DNA of 64,000 bases, taken from NCBI RefSeq assembly GCF_002277895.1, contig NZ_CP022998.1, forward strand, positions 496,001-560,000. Reading direction: 5' to 3'. Position 1 is the stretch's first letter; the number at the start of each line of letters is the position of its first letter. The stretch comes from Rhizobium sp. 11515TR. GTDB lineage: Bacteria; Pseudomonadota; Alphaproteobacteria; Rhizobiales; Rhizobiaceae. The notes below the pieces were generated by a model that saw only the letters and a list, made by a program, of their open reading frames with translations, made no database searches and was not told the DNA's origin. Below are positions 55,512 through 64,000 of this stretch, piece after piece. The position numbers and the translations under genes are program-made.

Positions 55512-56624
55512 ATGACAGTTCGCAATCTTTTCCTCCTGCCGGGCGACGGCATCGGCCCAGAGGCCATGGGCGAAGTTCGCAAGATCATCGCCTATATGAA
55601 CGAGGCGAAGAATGCCGGCTTTGTCACGGACGAAGGCCTTGTCGGCGGCAGCGCTTATGATGCGCATGGCGCCGCCATTTCCGAAGGAGACATGGCAAAG
55701 GCGCTTGCTGCCGACGCCGTGCTCTTCGGCGCCGTCGGCGGCCCGAAGTGGGACAGCGTTCCCTATGAAGTGCGCCCGGAAGCCGGCCTGCTGCGCCTGC
55801 GCAAGGATCTGCAGCTCTTCGCCAACCTGCGCCCGGCCATCTGCTACCCGGCGCTGGCATCGGCTTCGTCGCTGAAGCCGGAACTGGTCGAGGGTCTCGA
55901 CATCCTGATCGTGCGCGAACTCACGGGCGGTGTCTATTTCGGCGAGCCGAAGGAAATCATCGACCTCGGCAACGGCCAGAAGCGCGGCATCGACACCCAG
56001 GTCTACGACACCTATGAGATCGAGCGCATTGCCGGCGTCGCCTTCGAACTGGCGCGCACCCGCAATAACCGCGTCTGCTCGATGGAAAAGCGCAACGTCA
56101 TGAAGTCGGGCGTGCTCTGGAACCAGGTCGTCACCGCCACGCATAAGGAAAAATATTCCGACGTGCAGCTCGAGCATATGCTGGCCGACGCCGGCGGTAT
56201 GCAGCTCGTTCGCCAGCCGAAGCAGTTCGACGTTATTGTGACGGACAACCTGTTCGGCGACATGCTGTCCGACGTCGCCGCCATGCTGACCGGCTCGCTC
56301 GGCATGCTGCCCTCGGCTTCGCTCGGCGCCCCCGATGCCAAGACCGGCAAGCGCAAGGCGCTTTACGAACCCGTGCACGGTTCCGCCCCCGATATCGCCG
56401 GCAAGGGCATCGCCAACCCGATCGCCATGATCGCTTCCTTCGCCATGTGCTTGCGTTACTCCTTCGGCCTCGTCGCCGAGGCCGATGCACTGGAAAAGGC
56501 GATCGCCAACGTGCTCGACAGCGGCATCCGCACCGGCGACATCATGTCGGCAGGCAGCCGCCAGGTCGGCACTGCCGAAATGGGCGACGCCATTCTTGCC
56601 GAATTCAAGGCTCTCTCGGCATAA
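55512..56624 (+). CDS. leuB: 3-isopropylmalate dehydrogenase
   Basis: 370 residues: [114 protein letters not shown] and [33 protein letters not shown]. All catalytic (R, Y, K, D) residues of LeuB are present. It oxidises 3-isopropylmalate with NAD+ in leucine synthesis. GCGGAGG lies before the ATG. Confidence 0.97.
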   Translation: MTVRNLFLLPGDGIGPEAMGEVRKIIAYMNEAKNAGFVTDEGLVGGSAYDAHGAAISEGDMAKALAADAVLFGAVGGPKWDSVPYEVRPEAGLLRLRKDLQLFANLRPAICYPALASASSLKPELVEGLDILIVRELTGGVYFGEPKEIIDLGNGQKRGIDTQVYDTYEIERIAGVAFELARTRNNRVCSMEKRNVMKSGVLWNQVVTATHKEKYSDVQLEHMLADAGGMQLVRQPKQFDVIVTDNLFGDMLSDVAAMLTGSLGMLPSASLGAPDAKTGKRKALYEPVHGSAPDIAGKGIANPIAMIASFAMCLRYSFGLVAEADALEKAIANVLDSGIRTGDIMSAGSRQVGTAEMGDAILAEFKALSA

Positions 56625-56650
56625 GTCGCCTGATATATTTCACGTGAAAC

Positions 56651-56688
56651 ATGGAACCCCGTTCTGCAGAGCAGCGCGGGGTTTTTAT
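56651..56688 (+). terminator. Rho-independent terminator after leuB
   Basis: ACCCCG, a 15-base loop region with CTGCAGAGCAG, CGCGGGGT, then TTTTT. Confidence 0.75.
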
Positions 56689-56808
56689 CGAATACGACGA
56701 GCCAACAGCGAGGCCCGAATCGGCAGACCGATACCGGCGATCTTAAAAATACTGTTACAGGAGCCTGCTAGTCGTACAGCTGATTGGAAATCGACATAGG
56801 CACTGATT

Positions 56809-57573
56809 ATGCAGGCGATCTTGACGTCTCTCGACCGGCGTTGGCGGCGAAGCGATGCCGCATTTGCACCATCACATTGGAAAATCTGCCTTTTTCTGAG
56901 CGCCAATATCGTCCTTCTCTCAGCTCTCCTGTTCGATTGGCCTGTCGGCGCCACCCTCAAAAGCCTGTCGCCCTCCATTCGCTTCGTCGGCGGAATGCTG
57001 ACGGATTTCGGCGATTCCGGATGGATCCTCCTCATCAGCGCCTTCCTGTTTTTCGAAGGCTGGGCTGGCAGCAAACTGCTGCATTCGCAGCGCTGTCGCT
57101 GCCAGGCACTGCGCATCTGCCAGATCGGCGCCTATCTCCTGACGACCGTGGCGCTTTCAGGCATCCTTGCCAACGTGCTGAAGCGCGCCATCGGCCGCGC
57201 CCGCCCGACGCATTTTGCCGATTGGGGACCCTTCGGTTTTTCGCCCTTCAATGGCCGTGCCAGCTTCGAAAGCTTCCCCTCCGGCCATGCCACGACCATC
57301 GGCGCTCTGTTCGTGGCGCTTGCCTTCCTGTTTCCGCGCTATCGTTATGTTTTCGCCGCCTGCGCCCTATGGCTGGCGATCACCCGCGTCATCGTCGGTG
57401 CCCATTATCCGAGCGACGTGGTGGCCGGTCTGGTGCTCGGCGGCTGGTTTTCCTTCATGATGGCGATCGTCTATTCACGCTACGGCCTGCTCTTCCGCAT
57501 CAATGCCGCCGGTTGGCCGACGCCGCGCTTGCCACTCCTTAAAAGCAGCAAGCTGCGCGAGACCGATTCCTGA
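56809..57573 (+). CDS. PAP2-family membrane phosphatase
   Basis: 254 residues with about six helices and the phosphatase triad motifs KRAIGRARP (KX6RP), FPSGHATTIGA (PSGH) and ITRVIVGAHYPSDV (RX5HX3D). Members dephosphorylate lipid A, undecaprenyl pyrophosphate or phosphatidylglycerophosphate in the inner membrane; which applies here is not clear. Stands alone downstream of leuB. Confidence 0.87.
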   Translation: MQAILTSLDRRWRRSDAAFAPSHWKICLFLSANIVLLSALLFDWPVGATLKSLSPSIRFVGGMLTDFGDSGWILLISAFLFFEGWAGSKLLHSQRCRCQALRICQIGAYLLTTVALSGILANVLKRAIGRARPTHFADWGPFGFSPFNGRASFESFPSGHATTIGALFVALAFLFPRYRYVFAACALWLAITRVIVGAHYPSDVVAGLVLGGWFSFMMAIVYSRYGLLFRINAAGWPTPRLPLLKSSKLRETDS

Positions 57574-57674
57574 GCCGGCCTGCGCTACAACGCAAAGGTT
57601 GCCAAGCCCCTCCCGCATTCATATATCTGGCAGGGTAGGGATGGCCGAAGACGGTCAACCCGATTTCGTTTGCG

Positions 57675-57974
57675 ATGAACACCATGGATGCCGGGCCAAT
57701 ACGTTTAAGCGAAAGGCAGATGGGATTGATTTCCCGGGCACTTGCCGAACCGCGACGTGTGCAGATTCTGAAAGAGATCGGCACGCGAACCGTGCCTACG
57801 CCCTGCAGCCTTCTGAATGAATGCCACGCTGTTAGCGCCGCAACGATGTCGCATCACATCAAGGAACTGGAGAATGCCGGCCTCATCGAGATCCAGCGCG
57901 AAGGCAAGTTCGCCAACCTCGTGCTGCGACGCGATACGCTGAACGCCTATATGGCGGAACTTTCCAAGATCTGA
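57675..57974 (+). CDS. ArsR-family winged-helix regulator
   Basis: 99 residues: [79 protein letters not shown]. The helix-turn-helix [17 protein letters not shown] is ArsR-like. Two cysteines (PCSLLNEC) precede the recognition helix but are not a classical metal site. A 16-bp palindrome between this gene and the SDR gene is the probable operator. Confidence 0.83.
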   Translation: MNTMDAGPIRLSERQMGLISRALAEPRRVQILKEIGTRTVPTPCSLLNECHAVSAATMSHHIKELENAGLIEIQREGKFANLVLRRDTLNAYMAELSKI

Positions 57975-58023
57975 CCATCCGATTCCACACCATCGGCATT
58001 TCTCGCTCCGGCTCTTGTATCAG

Positions 58024-58039
58024 TTAGATGATTATCTAA
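58024..58039. promoter_or_regulatory. Palindromic operator between the ArsR and SDR genes
   Basis: TTAGAT-GATT-ATCTAA, a perfect 6-4-6 palindrome about 95 bases before the SDR start and 50 after the regulator stop. Confidence 0.5.
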
Positions 58040-58132
58040 ATATCAAAGTGACGGTGCGACCGGTTTTCGGGTCGCATGCGCCAACCGATTTGATGATTGT
58101 AAAACTGTCTAAGTTTTTCGAAGGAAAATGAC

Positions 58133-58882
58133 ATGAGCAAACTGACAGGCAAGGTCGCGATCGTGACCGGAGCATCCAAGGGCATCGGCGCCGGCATCGC
58201 CAAGGCGATGGGCGAGGCGGGCGCAGCCGTCGTCGTCAACTATGCCTCGAGCCGCGAGGGCGCCGACAGGGTGGTAGCCGAAATCACCGCCAAGGGCGGC
58301 AAGGCGCTCGCCGTGCACGGCGACGTTTCCAAAGCCGAAGACGTCAAACGCCTCTTCGCTGAAACCAAGCAAGCCTTCGGCCGCGTCGATATCCTCGTCA
58401 ACAATGCCGGCGTCTATCAATTCGCGACAATTGAGGAGTTCACCGAGGAAGAATTCCACCGTGAATTCAATATCAACGTGCTGGGCACGCTGCTGACCAC
58501 GCGGGAAGCCGTCAGGTATTTCGGCCCGGAAGGTGGAAATGTGATCAACATCGGCTCCAACGCCGTCAGCATGAACTTGCCGACTGCCTCCGTCTATACG
58601 GCAACCAAGGCCGCCGTCGATTCCATCACCAAGATCCTCGCCAAAGAGCTCGGGCCGCGGAATATCCGGGTCAACAACCTGGCGCCGGGCGGCGTTGAAA
58701 CAGAGGGTGTCGTTGCGGCAGGCGTCATCGGCAGCGACTTCGAGAAGCATCTCGTCTCCCAGACGCCCCTCGGCCGCCTCGGCCAGCCGACGGATATCGC
58801 CCCGGTCGCAGTTTTCCTCGCATCGCAGGACGCCGCCTGGGTGACCGGCGAAACCATCTATGTCGGCGGTGGCCTGAAGTAG
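58133..58882 (+). CDS. Short-chain dehydrogenase/reductase (glucose 1-dehydrogenase-like)
   Basis: 249 residues: GKVAIVTGASKGIGAGIAKAMGEAGAAVVVNYASS (TGxxxGIG), DILVNNAGVYQF (NNAG), SNAVSMNLPTASVYTATKAAVDSITKILAKELGPRNIRVNNLAPGGVETEG (S-Y-K triad) and WVTGETIYVGGGLK. An NAD(P)-dependent classical SDR; the substrate is not predictable. GAAGGAAA precedes the ATG. Regulation by the upstream ArsR-type protein is inferred from the shared palindrome. Confidence 0.88.
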   Translation: MSKLTGKVAIVTGASKGIGAGIAKAMGEAGAAVVVNYASSREGADRVVAEITAKGGKALAVHGDVSKAEDVKRLFAETKQAFGRVDILVNNAGVYQFATIEEFTEEEFHREFNINVLGTLLTTREAVRYFGPEGGNVINIGSNAVSMNLPTASVYTATKAAVDSITKILAKELGPRNIRVNNLAPGGVETEGVVAAGVIGSDFEKHLVSQTPLGRLGQPTDIAPVAVFLASQDAAWVTGETIYVGGGLK

Positions 58883-59179
58883 TCGCCCATGCCGATGCCG
58901 CCCTCCGACAAGAAGGCGGCATCGGCGGCGCGGCATGACTGCACGCCGCGCCTATACATTAGCAAGCAATTGCCAAACCGCTCCAATTTCCTATTTAATG
59001 AATATGTTCGGGTTTTCCGCTTAAGCAACGCAGTCACCATGTCGCAAGGCGGTATTTCGGCTGCGAGATTTCAAAACGATCCTGTCTTCAATGCGATCCC
59101 ACGCAGCGGCTGATGTCATGGAACTCCCCTAAGATCCGCCGGCGGTCGCTGTCGTGAACAATAAATGGAGGACGTCTTT

Positions 59180-59689
59180 ATGAATAGCGCCAATACCAAA
59201 TCGAAATTGGGCACTCGCACCAATCTCAGCGAAGACGCGACACGCGATATTTCCGCAGCGCTGTCCGCCCTGCTGGCGGATGTCTTTGCTCTCTATCTGA
59301 AGACCAAGAATTTTCACTGGCACATGAGCGGCCCGCATTTCCGTGATTATCACCTGCTTCTCGATGAGCAGGGCGAGCAGATTTTTGCGATGACCGATCC
59401 GATGGCCGAGCGCGCCCGGAAGATCGGCGGAACGACCTTGCGGTCGATCGGCCAGATCGCCAAGCTGCAGCGCATCCCGGATAATGATGCCGAATATGTC
59501 GATCCGCAGGACATGCTCGCCGAATTGGCGGACGACAATCTGAAGCTTTCCGCCGAAATGCGCGCCGTTCACGACGTTTGCGACGAGTACGGCGATGTGG
59601 CCACCGCCAGCCTTCTGGAAAACTGGATTGACGAGACCGAGCGGCGCACCTGGTTCTTGTTTGAAACCACCCGCAAGTCCAATCGCTGA
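59180..59689 (+). CDS. dps: Dps-family DNA-binding ferritin-like protein
   Basis: 169 residues: LSALLADVFALYLKTKNFHWHMSGPHFRDYHLLLDEQGEQIFAMTDPMAERARKIGGTTLRSIGQIAKLQRI carries the Dps ferroxidase ligands at the dimer interface (H in NFHWHM, D and E in LLDEQGEQIF). It stores iron as a 12-mer and protects DNA from peroxide. GGAGG lies 8 bases before ATG 59180; an ATG at 59165 overlaps that site. Confidence 0.93.
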   Translation: MNSANTKSKLGTRTNLSEDATRDISAALSALLADVFALYLKTKNFHWHMSGPHFRDYHLLLDEQGEQIFAMTDPMAERARKIGGTTLRSIGQIAKLQRIPDNDAEYVDPQDMLAELADDNLKLSAEMRAVHDVCDEYGDVATASLLENWIDETERRTWFLFETTRKSNR

Positions 59690-60062
59690 CGCCGAACCGG
59701 CGCGCCTTCGAACATGATAGGCTGACGGCTGGTTTCGGCGCACTCGATTTCCTCGCTTCCGTACCGATGCTAGCGAGGAAATCCTTGACTCCTGTGGAAA
59801 ACATCTTAGAACCGGCGACGGAAAAGGAAGACTTCCATGGTTCGCTTCGAACAGCTCGATAGCTTCAGTCACCTGGCGCAATGTGCCGGGCGGGATGTCT
59901 ATTTTCCGGTTTCTTCCAAAACCAAGGCCAAAACGACGACGAAAACCGTCTGACGTCTCTGGCCTGCCGCTCTCTCCCCGGCCCGGCCGGGGACAGGAAC
60001 CGGTCGTTATGGCCGCGGTTCCCCCTCGCCCAAGAGGAGAGAAGAGAAAGAGAGCTTGTGAA
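59690..60062. other. Intergenic region between dps and asd
   Basis: 373 bases. A 38-codon frame at 59837-59953 (MVRFEQLDSFSHLAQCAGRDVYFPVSSKT...) has GGAAG upstream but no known family; it is possible but unproven. CCCCGGCCCGGCCGGGG (about 59977-59993) is a strong dyad. The asd frame is open back to 59883 but that stretch is arginine/proline-rich and not Asd-like. Confidence 0.4.
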
Positions 60063-61097
60063 ATGGGTTTCAAAGTTGCAGTAGCGGGCGCGACCGGGAA
60101 TGTCGGCCGCGAAATGCTCAATATCCTGGCCGAACGCGGCTTCCCGGCCGATGAGGTCGTGGCGCTCGCATCGGCTCGCTCGCAGGGAACCGAAGTTTCC
60201 TTCGGCGACCGGACGCTGAAGGTTTCCAACCTTGAGAATTACGATTTCTCCGACACCGACATCTGCCTGATGTCGGCCGGCGGCGACGTCTCGAAGAGGG
60301 TTTCGCCGAAGATCGGCGCCCAGGGCTGTGTCGTCATCGACAACTCCTCAGCATGGCGCTACGACGCCGACGTGCCGCTGATCGTTCCGGAAGTAAACCC
60401 GGATGCCGTCACGCAGTTCACCAAGCGCAACATCATCGCCAACCCGAATTGCTCGACCGCGCAGCTCGTCGTGGCCCTGAAGCCGCTGCATGATTTCGCC
60501 AAGATCAAGCGCATCGTCGTCTCGACCTACCAGTCGGTTTCCGGCGCCGGCAAGGACGGCATGGACGAGCTGTTCAACCAGACCCGCGCCGTCTTCGTCG
60601 CCGACCCGATCGAAGCGAAGAAGTTCACCAAGCGCATCGCCTTCAACGTCATCCCGCACATCGATGTCTTCATGGAAGACGGCTACACCAAGGAAGAGTG
60701 GAAGGTGCTGGCCGAAACCAAGAAGATGCTCGACCCGAAGATCAAGGTCACCTGCACGGCTGTCCGCGTCCCCGTCTTCATCGGCCATTCGGAATCGGTC
60801 AACATCGAGTTCGAAAACGAGATCACTGCCGATCAGGCCCGTGACATCCTGCGCGAAGCCCCCGGCTGCCTCGTGATCGACAAGCGCGAAAACGGCGGTT
60901 ACATCACGCCTTACGAATCCGCTGGCGAAGATGCGACCTATATTTCGCGTATCCGCGAAGATGCGACCGTCGAGAACGGTCTCAACCTTTGGGTTGTCTC
61001 CGACAACCTGCGCAAGGGTGCCGCACTGAATGCCATCCAGATCGCCGAATTGCTCGTCAACCGTGGCCTCATCAAGCCGCGCAAGCAGGCTGCATAA
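60063..61097 (+). CDS. asd: Aspartate-semialdehyde dehydrogenase
   Basis: 344 residues from ATG 60063 (MGFKVAVAGATGNVGREMLNILAERGFPADEVVALASARSQGTEV). The catalytic cysteine is in NPNCSTAQLV, with SVSGAGKDGMDEL and VPVFIGHSESVNIEFEN (base histidine). It makes aspartate semialdehyde for lysine, threonine and methionine, and for peptidoglycan diaminopimelate. GAGAGCTTG precedes the ATG; a terminator follows. Confidence 0.97.
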   Translation: MGFKVAVAGATGNVGREMLNILAERGFPADEVVALASARSQGTEVSFGDRTLKVSNLENYDFSDTDICLMSAGGDVSKRVSPKIGAQGCVVIDNSSAWRYDADVPLIVPEVNPDAVTQFTKRNIIANPNCSTAQLVVALKPLHDFAKIKRIVVSTYQSVSGAGKDGMDELFNQTRAVFVADPIEAKKFTKRIAFNVIPHIDVFMEDGYTKEEWKVLAETKKMLDPKIKVTCTAVRVPVFIGHSESVNIEFENEITADQARDILREAPGCLVIDKRENGGYITPYESAGEDATYISRIREDATVENGLNLWVVSDNLRKGAALNAIQIAELLVNRGLIKPRKQAA

Positions 61098-61156
61098 GGA
61101 TCTGTAAACCAATTTACGGTTTATCAACCTTCCTTGGGTATGCAGAATAGAACGGA

Positions 61157-61191
61157 AGCCCCGCCATCTTGATGAACGGCGGGGCTTTTTT
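61157..61191 (+). terminator. Rho-independent terminator after asd
   Basis: AGCCCCGCC (61157-61165) and GGCGGGGCT (61178-61186) over a 12-base loop, followed by TTTTTT. Confidence 0.9.
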
Positions 61192-61380
61192 GAATGATTT
61201 TGGCATCGATGTTTCACATGAAACGAAAACATCACTCGCTAAAATATGATGACATGATGGTCGGATGCTGGCATGGTCCGCTGGCGATTAAACGCGCGTG
61301 ATCCCCTGGCTTTCAAGGGTTTGCGCGCTATTGAAAACGGTTACCGCGTTCGCACCGCGGTAAGAATTCGGGGACACTGA

Positions 61381-62202
61381 ATGCGCTTCACAAAATCTGG
61401 AATGGCAGCTCTCGTGGCGGGCGGATTGCTGCTGGGAATGCCGCTTGCGGCAAATGCCGCATCTTGCGGCAACACCTCCGCCGGATTCGAGAACTGGGTG
61501 CAGGAATTCAAGCGGGAAGCGCAGGCACAGGGCGTCAGCCCCTCCACCCTCGACAGGGCCTTCGCCAACGTCCATTACAACCAACCCACCATCCGCGCCG
61601 ACCGCGGCCAGAAGAGCTTCAAGCTTTCCTTCGAGGAGTTCATGAAGAAGCGCGGGGGACAGACGATCATCAATCGCGGCAAGAGCATGAAGCAGGCCAA
61701 TGCCGCGCTCTTCGCCAAGATCCAGAAGCGCTTCGGCGTCCCCCCAGGCCCGATCATCGCCATCTGGGGCATGGAAACCGGCTTCGGCAGCTATATGGGC
61801 GATCAGCATACGCTTTCGGCCGTCTCAACCCTTGCTTATGATTGCCGTCGTTCCGCATTCTTTACTGAGCAGCTCTACGCCGCCCTGAAGCTCGTCGGCG
61901 AAGGTTATCTCAGCCCGTCGGCACGCGGCGCAGCTCATGGCGAAATCGGCCAGACGCAGTTCATGCCGAAAAACGTCGTCGCCTTCGGCGTCGATGAAGA
62001 TGGCGACGGCAGGGTCGATCTTGTGGGATCGCGCGCCGACGCACTCGCTTCGACCGCCAACTTCTTGCGCGGCCACGGCTGGCAGCCCGGCGCCGGCTAT
62101 CAGCCCGGTGAGCCGAATTTCTCCGCCATTGCCGGCTGGAACGACGCAAAGGTCTATCAGCAGGCAATCGCCTATATCGGCCAGCAGATCGACGGCAAGT
62201 AG
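61381..62202 (+). CDS. Lytic murein transglycosylase (MltB/SLT family 3)
   Basis: 273 residues with a signal peptide (MAALVAGGLLLGMPLAANA), then FENWVQEFKREAQAQGVSPSTLDRAFANVHYN, GPIIAIWGMETGFGSYMGDQHTLSAVSTLAYDCRRSAFF (catalytic Glu in METGFG) and GAAHGEIGQTQFMPKNVVAFGVDEDGDGRVDLVGSRADALASTANFLRGHGW. It cleaves peptidoglycan glycan strands to 1,6-anhydro products. No lipobox, so periplasmic and soluble. Confidence 0.93.
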   Translation: MRFTKSGMAALVAGGLLLGMPLAANAASCGNTSAGFENWVQEFKREAQAQGVSPSTLDRAFANVHYNQPTIRADRGQKSFKLSFEEFMKKRGGQTIINRGKSMKQANAALFAKIQKRFGVPPGPIIAIWGMETGFGSYMGDQHTLSAVSTLAYDCRRSAFFTEQLYAALKLVGEGYLSPSARGAAHGEIGQTQFMPKNVVAFGVDEDGDGRVDLVGSRADALASTANFLRGHGWQPGAGYQPGEPNFSAIAGWNDAKVYQQAIAYIGQQIDGK

Positions 62203-62220
62203 TCCTGATCTCGTGAATCA

Positions 62221-62260
62221 AAAAAGGCGCCGCGACCAGATGGTCAGCAGCGCCTTTTTC
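62221..62260. terminator. Bidirectional terminator between transglycosylase and carbonic anhydrase genes
   Basis: AAAAAGGCGC at the left and GCGCCTTTTT at the right, with an inner GACC/GGTC stem. T-runs on both strands fit the convergent gene pair. Confidence 0.8.
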
Positions 62261-62312
62261 GTTGATCCACCTGCCGCCCTAGGGGGCGCCTGACTCTTAA
62301 ACCTCAGGCCCC

Positions 62313-62954
62313 TTAAATCTCAGGGCGGATGAAATCGCGCGTTGCCGGGTCCATGACCCAAAGTTCGCCGGTCGAAATATCAAACCAGGCGCCGTGAAGG
62401 CTAAGCTTGCCTTCTTCCTCGCGCGCTCTGATCTCCGGAAAACTGCGGAGATTGTCGAGCGAATTGCGGATTGAGATGCGCTCCAGAGCCGTCTGGCGCT
62501 CGGTCTGCGTCATGATGTCGTTGCTCTGGATCTGTTCGGCCGCAGGCTTCAGCAGCGCCATCCAGCGACCGATGAAGTCGCCCGGCGACAGAGGTTCGGC
62601 ATTGGGATCGAGCGCGGCTCGGATACCGCCACAGCGGCCGTGGCCCATGACGACGATATCGGAAACCTTGAGCGACAGAACAGCGAACTCCAGCGCTGCC
62701 GAAGTCGCATGGAAATTGCTGTCCGGTTCGTAGGGCGGCACCATGTTGGCCACGTTACGGATGACGAAGAGTTCGCCCGGCCCGGCGTCAAAGATAATCT
62801 CCGGCGCCGAACGGGAGTCACTACAGGCTATCACGAGGGTCGATGGGCTTTGGCCAAGCTCGGCGAGAGTGCGATAGCGTTCGCGCTCATCGACGTAACG
62901 CCCGCTCATGAAGTTGCGATAACCGTTCAGAAGGGTGTCGGGAAAGCTTTGCAT
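62313..62954 (-). CDS. Beta-class carbonic anhydrase
   Basis: 213 residues: STLVIACSDSRSAPEIIFDAGPGELFVIRNVANMVPPYEPDSNFHATSAALEFAVLSLKVSDIVVMGHGRCGGIRAAL. Zinc ligands are the Cys of ACSDSR, and His and Cys of GHGRCGG, with the Asp-Arg dyad (DSR) kept. It interconverts CO2 and bicarbonate in the cytosol. Confidence 0.95.
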   Translation of the reverse strand: MQSFPDTLLNGYRNFMSGRYVDERERYRTLAELGQSPSTLVIACSDSRSAPEIIFDAGPGELFVIRNVANMVPPYEPDSNFHATSAALEFAVLSLKVSDIVVMGHGRCGGIRAALDPNAEPLSPGDFIGRWMALLKPAAEQIQSNDIMTQTERQTALERISIRNSLDNLRSFPEIRAREEEGKLSLHGAWFDISTGELWVMDPATRDFIRPEI

Positions 62955-63026
62955 GATATTGGATTACAATGCACTTCGGCCGATGGCAACTGCTGCGCTG
63001 CAAAAAGCTCCCGTCGCTGCCAGCCG

Positions 63027-63902
63027 TTACCTTTTCTTCCGCTGCGCCGGGTGGACGAGATGCCTCAGCTGCACCATGGCCATCGGTGTCGACAGGCTTG
63101 CAGAATCGACGGCAAGCGTCAGCTCGTTGCTGCCGCGCTTGACGGCGCGCGCCAGCACTTCAAAGACGCTGGCCGTCGTCAGCTGCAGCGCCCGCTCCTC
63201 ATCCATGCCGGAAAGCAGGCGCGACAGGAACACGGCGGATAAGAGATCGCCGAGCCCGTTCGGCGCACCTTCCACGCTGCGATGTTCGGCAAGCAGCGCA
63301 TTTCGGCCGCTGAGATAGAGATTGCCGATGCCGCCGGCCATCATCGGCACGGCAGACGTCACCAGCATGCGCGACGGGCCAAGCGCGAGAGCCGCCTCCA
63401 TGATGGCGTTGTTATCCTCGAGGGGCGCTCCCGCAAGCCAGGCAAGCTCATAGCGGTTCGGCGTTGCGAGCGACGCCAGCGGGATCAGATGGTCGCGGAT
63501 CGCTTCCGCCGTCGCCTCAGGCACATAAAGCCCGCCGGCATCGCCGATGACAGGATCGCAGGCATAGAGGAGATCGGGGTTCTTCTCCCGCAAAGCCGTT
63601 ACGAGCCTTGCAACGGAATGCGCCTGCGCAGCATTGCCAAAATATCCCGACAGAACCGCCTTGACCTCCGAAAGCCAGGGTGCAGCGATGAGATCGTCGA
63701 TCGCATGGTCGAAATCCGCCTCGTTGAAGGTCAACCGCGTCGAACGCCCATGACCGGGATGCCAAGGGAGAACGATCGTCGGCAGCGCCCACACCGGATG
63801 GCCAAGAGTCTCCAACGCGAAAACGGCGGCGCGATTGCCGACTGACCCTCGGACGACGTGGCTGGAGATGACGATAACGGTGCCGGCGGACACTTGCGAC
63901 AT
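63027..63902 (-). CDS. pdxY: Pyridoxal kinase
   Basis: 291 residues from ATG 63902 (MSQVSAGTVIVISSHVVRGSVGNRAAVFALETLGHPVWALPTIVLPWHPGHG). The ribokinase-like fold shows DPVIGDAGGLYVPEATAEAIRDHLIPLASLATPNRYELAWLAG and the anion-hole GAPNGLGDLLSAVFLSRLLSG with the catalytic Asp in GLGDL. It phosphorylates pyridoxal for PLP salvage. Frame is open 66 bases upstream, but the family starts here. Confidence 0.94.
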   Translation of the reverse strand: MSQVSAGTVIVISSHVVRGSVGNRAAVFALETLGHPVWALPTIVLPWHPGHGRSTRLTFNEADFDHAIDDLIAAPWLSEVKAVLSGYFGNAAQAHSVARLVTALREKNPDLLYACDPVIGDAGGLYVPEATAEAIRDHLIPLASLATPNRYELAWLAGAPLEDNNAIMEAALALGPSRMLVTSAVPMMAGGIGNLYLSGRNALLAEHRSVEGAPNGLGDLLSAVFLSRLLSGMDEERALQLTTASVFEVLARAVKRGSNELTLAVDSASLSTPMAMVQLRHLVHPAQRKKR

Positions 63903-64000
63903 GATGCTAGCTTTCAAGTTCAGGGCTTCAAACTGCCATGGCGCCGTTGATGATCCCTTCGACGGCACTCTGTCAACCGCACTTCACAGAGTCATGAAAA

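Noticed and set aside
59883..60062. Upstream extension of asd by 60 codons
   Set aside because: Arginine/proline-rich, not like Asd N-termini, and within a GC dyad; ATG 60063 begins the conserved MGFKVAVAGATG.

Overview
The window reads as chromosomal DNA of a Rhizobium/Agrobacterium-group alphaproteobacterium. The gene order rplU-rpmA-obgE-proB-proA-nadD, later rsfS-rlmH-(envC-like)-ctpA-rppH, the imuA-imuB-dnaE2 mutagenesis cassette with a GAAC-N7-GAAC LexA box, and an alpha-r14-type small RNA all fit that group. Most of the DNA is GC-rich housekeeping sequence. The exceptions are a decayed accessory patch (about 11.2-16.2 kb) and an AT-richer surface-glycan island (about 26.8-37.5 kb). Product calls come from reading the sequence; no database search was run.

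1-5.4 kb: the 5' part of rfbB runs off the left edge, then a tRNA-Gln. Next comes a complete copper bufferin locus: two tandem four-cysteine DUF2282 precursors, the DUF692 maturase bufB, its partner bufC and a DoxX membrane protein. It is divergent from an ECF sigma factor and its NrsF membrane anti-sigma factor. The two divergent transcription units carry matching GTAAC-N16-CGTA promoter elements, so sigma, anti-sigma and bufferin genes look like one stress regulon. 5.5-11.1 kb: a phytanoyl-CoA-dioxygenase-like protein, a DUF1003 membrane protein, a TetA-like efflux pump/TetR pair with twin palindromic operators, a flavin reductase and an HxlR regulator.

11.2-16.3 kb: a haloalkane-dehalogenase/cupin module is present in several decayed copies. 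Copy 1 is broken by an IS remnant, copy 2 keeps an intact cupin, and only the cupin tail of copy 3 survives. A Fic protein gene with a regularly phased operator array lies among them. The stretch ends at a tRNA-Ser whose 3' end is repeated 1,377 bp away, on the far side of fic.

16.4-26.6 kb: rplU-rpmA, two GNATs, obgE-proB-proA-nadD, a predicted NfeR1-type antisense sRNA, then modABC with a ModE box and a single-domain ModE. 26.5-37.9 kb: an island bounded by 317-bp direct repeats (2 mismatches) carrying the modE 5' half and the DUF1330 start. It holds an ABC-2 polysaccharide permease without its ATPase, galE, two glycosyltransferase genes (one with two catalytic domains), an FkbM methyltransferase, a DUF6270-like coiled-coil protein, an H-type lectin, and an IS110 element inserted in an IS66 remnant.

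37.9-64 kb: rsfS, rlmH, an EnvC-like amidase activator, ctpA, a divergent polysaccharide deacetylase, rppH, bfd-bfr, the SOS cassette imuA-imuB-dnaE2, a zincin, DUF1737, a CitE-like lyase, leuD, a TIM-barrel protein, leuB, a PAP2 phosphatase, an ArsR-type regulator with an SDR, dps, asd, a lytic transglycosylase, a beta-carbonic anhydrase and pdxY.
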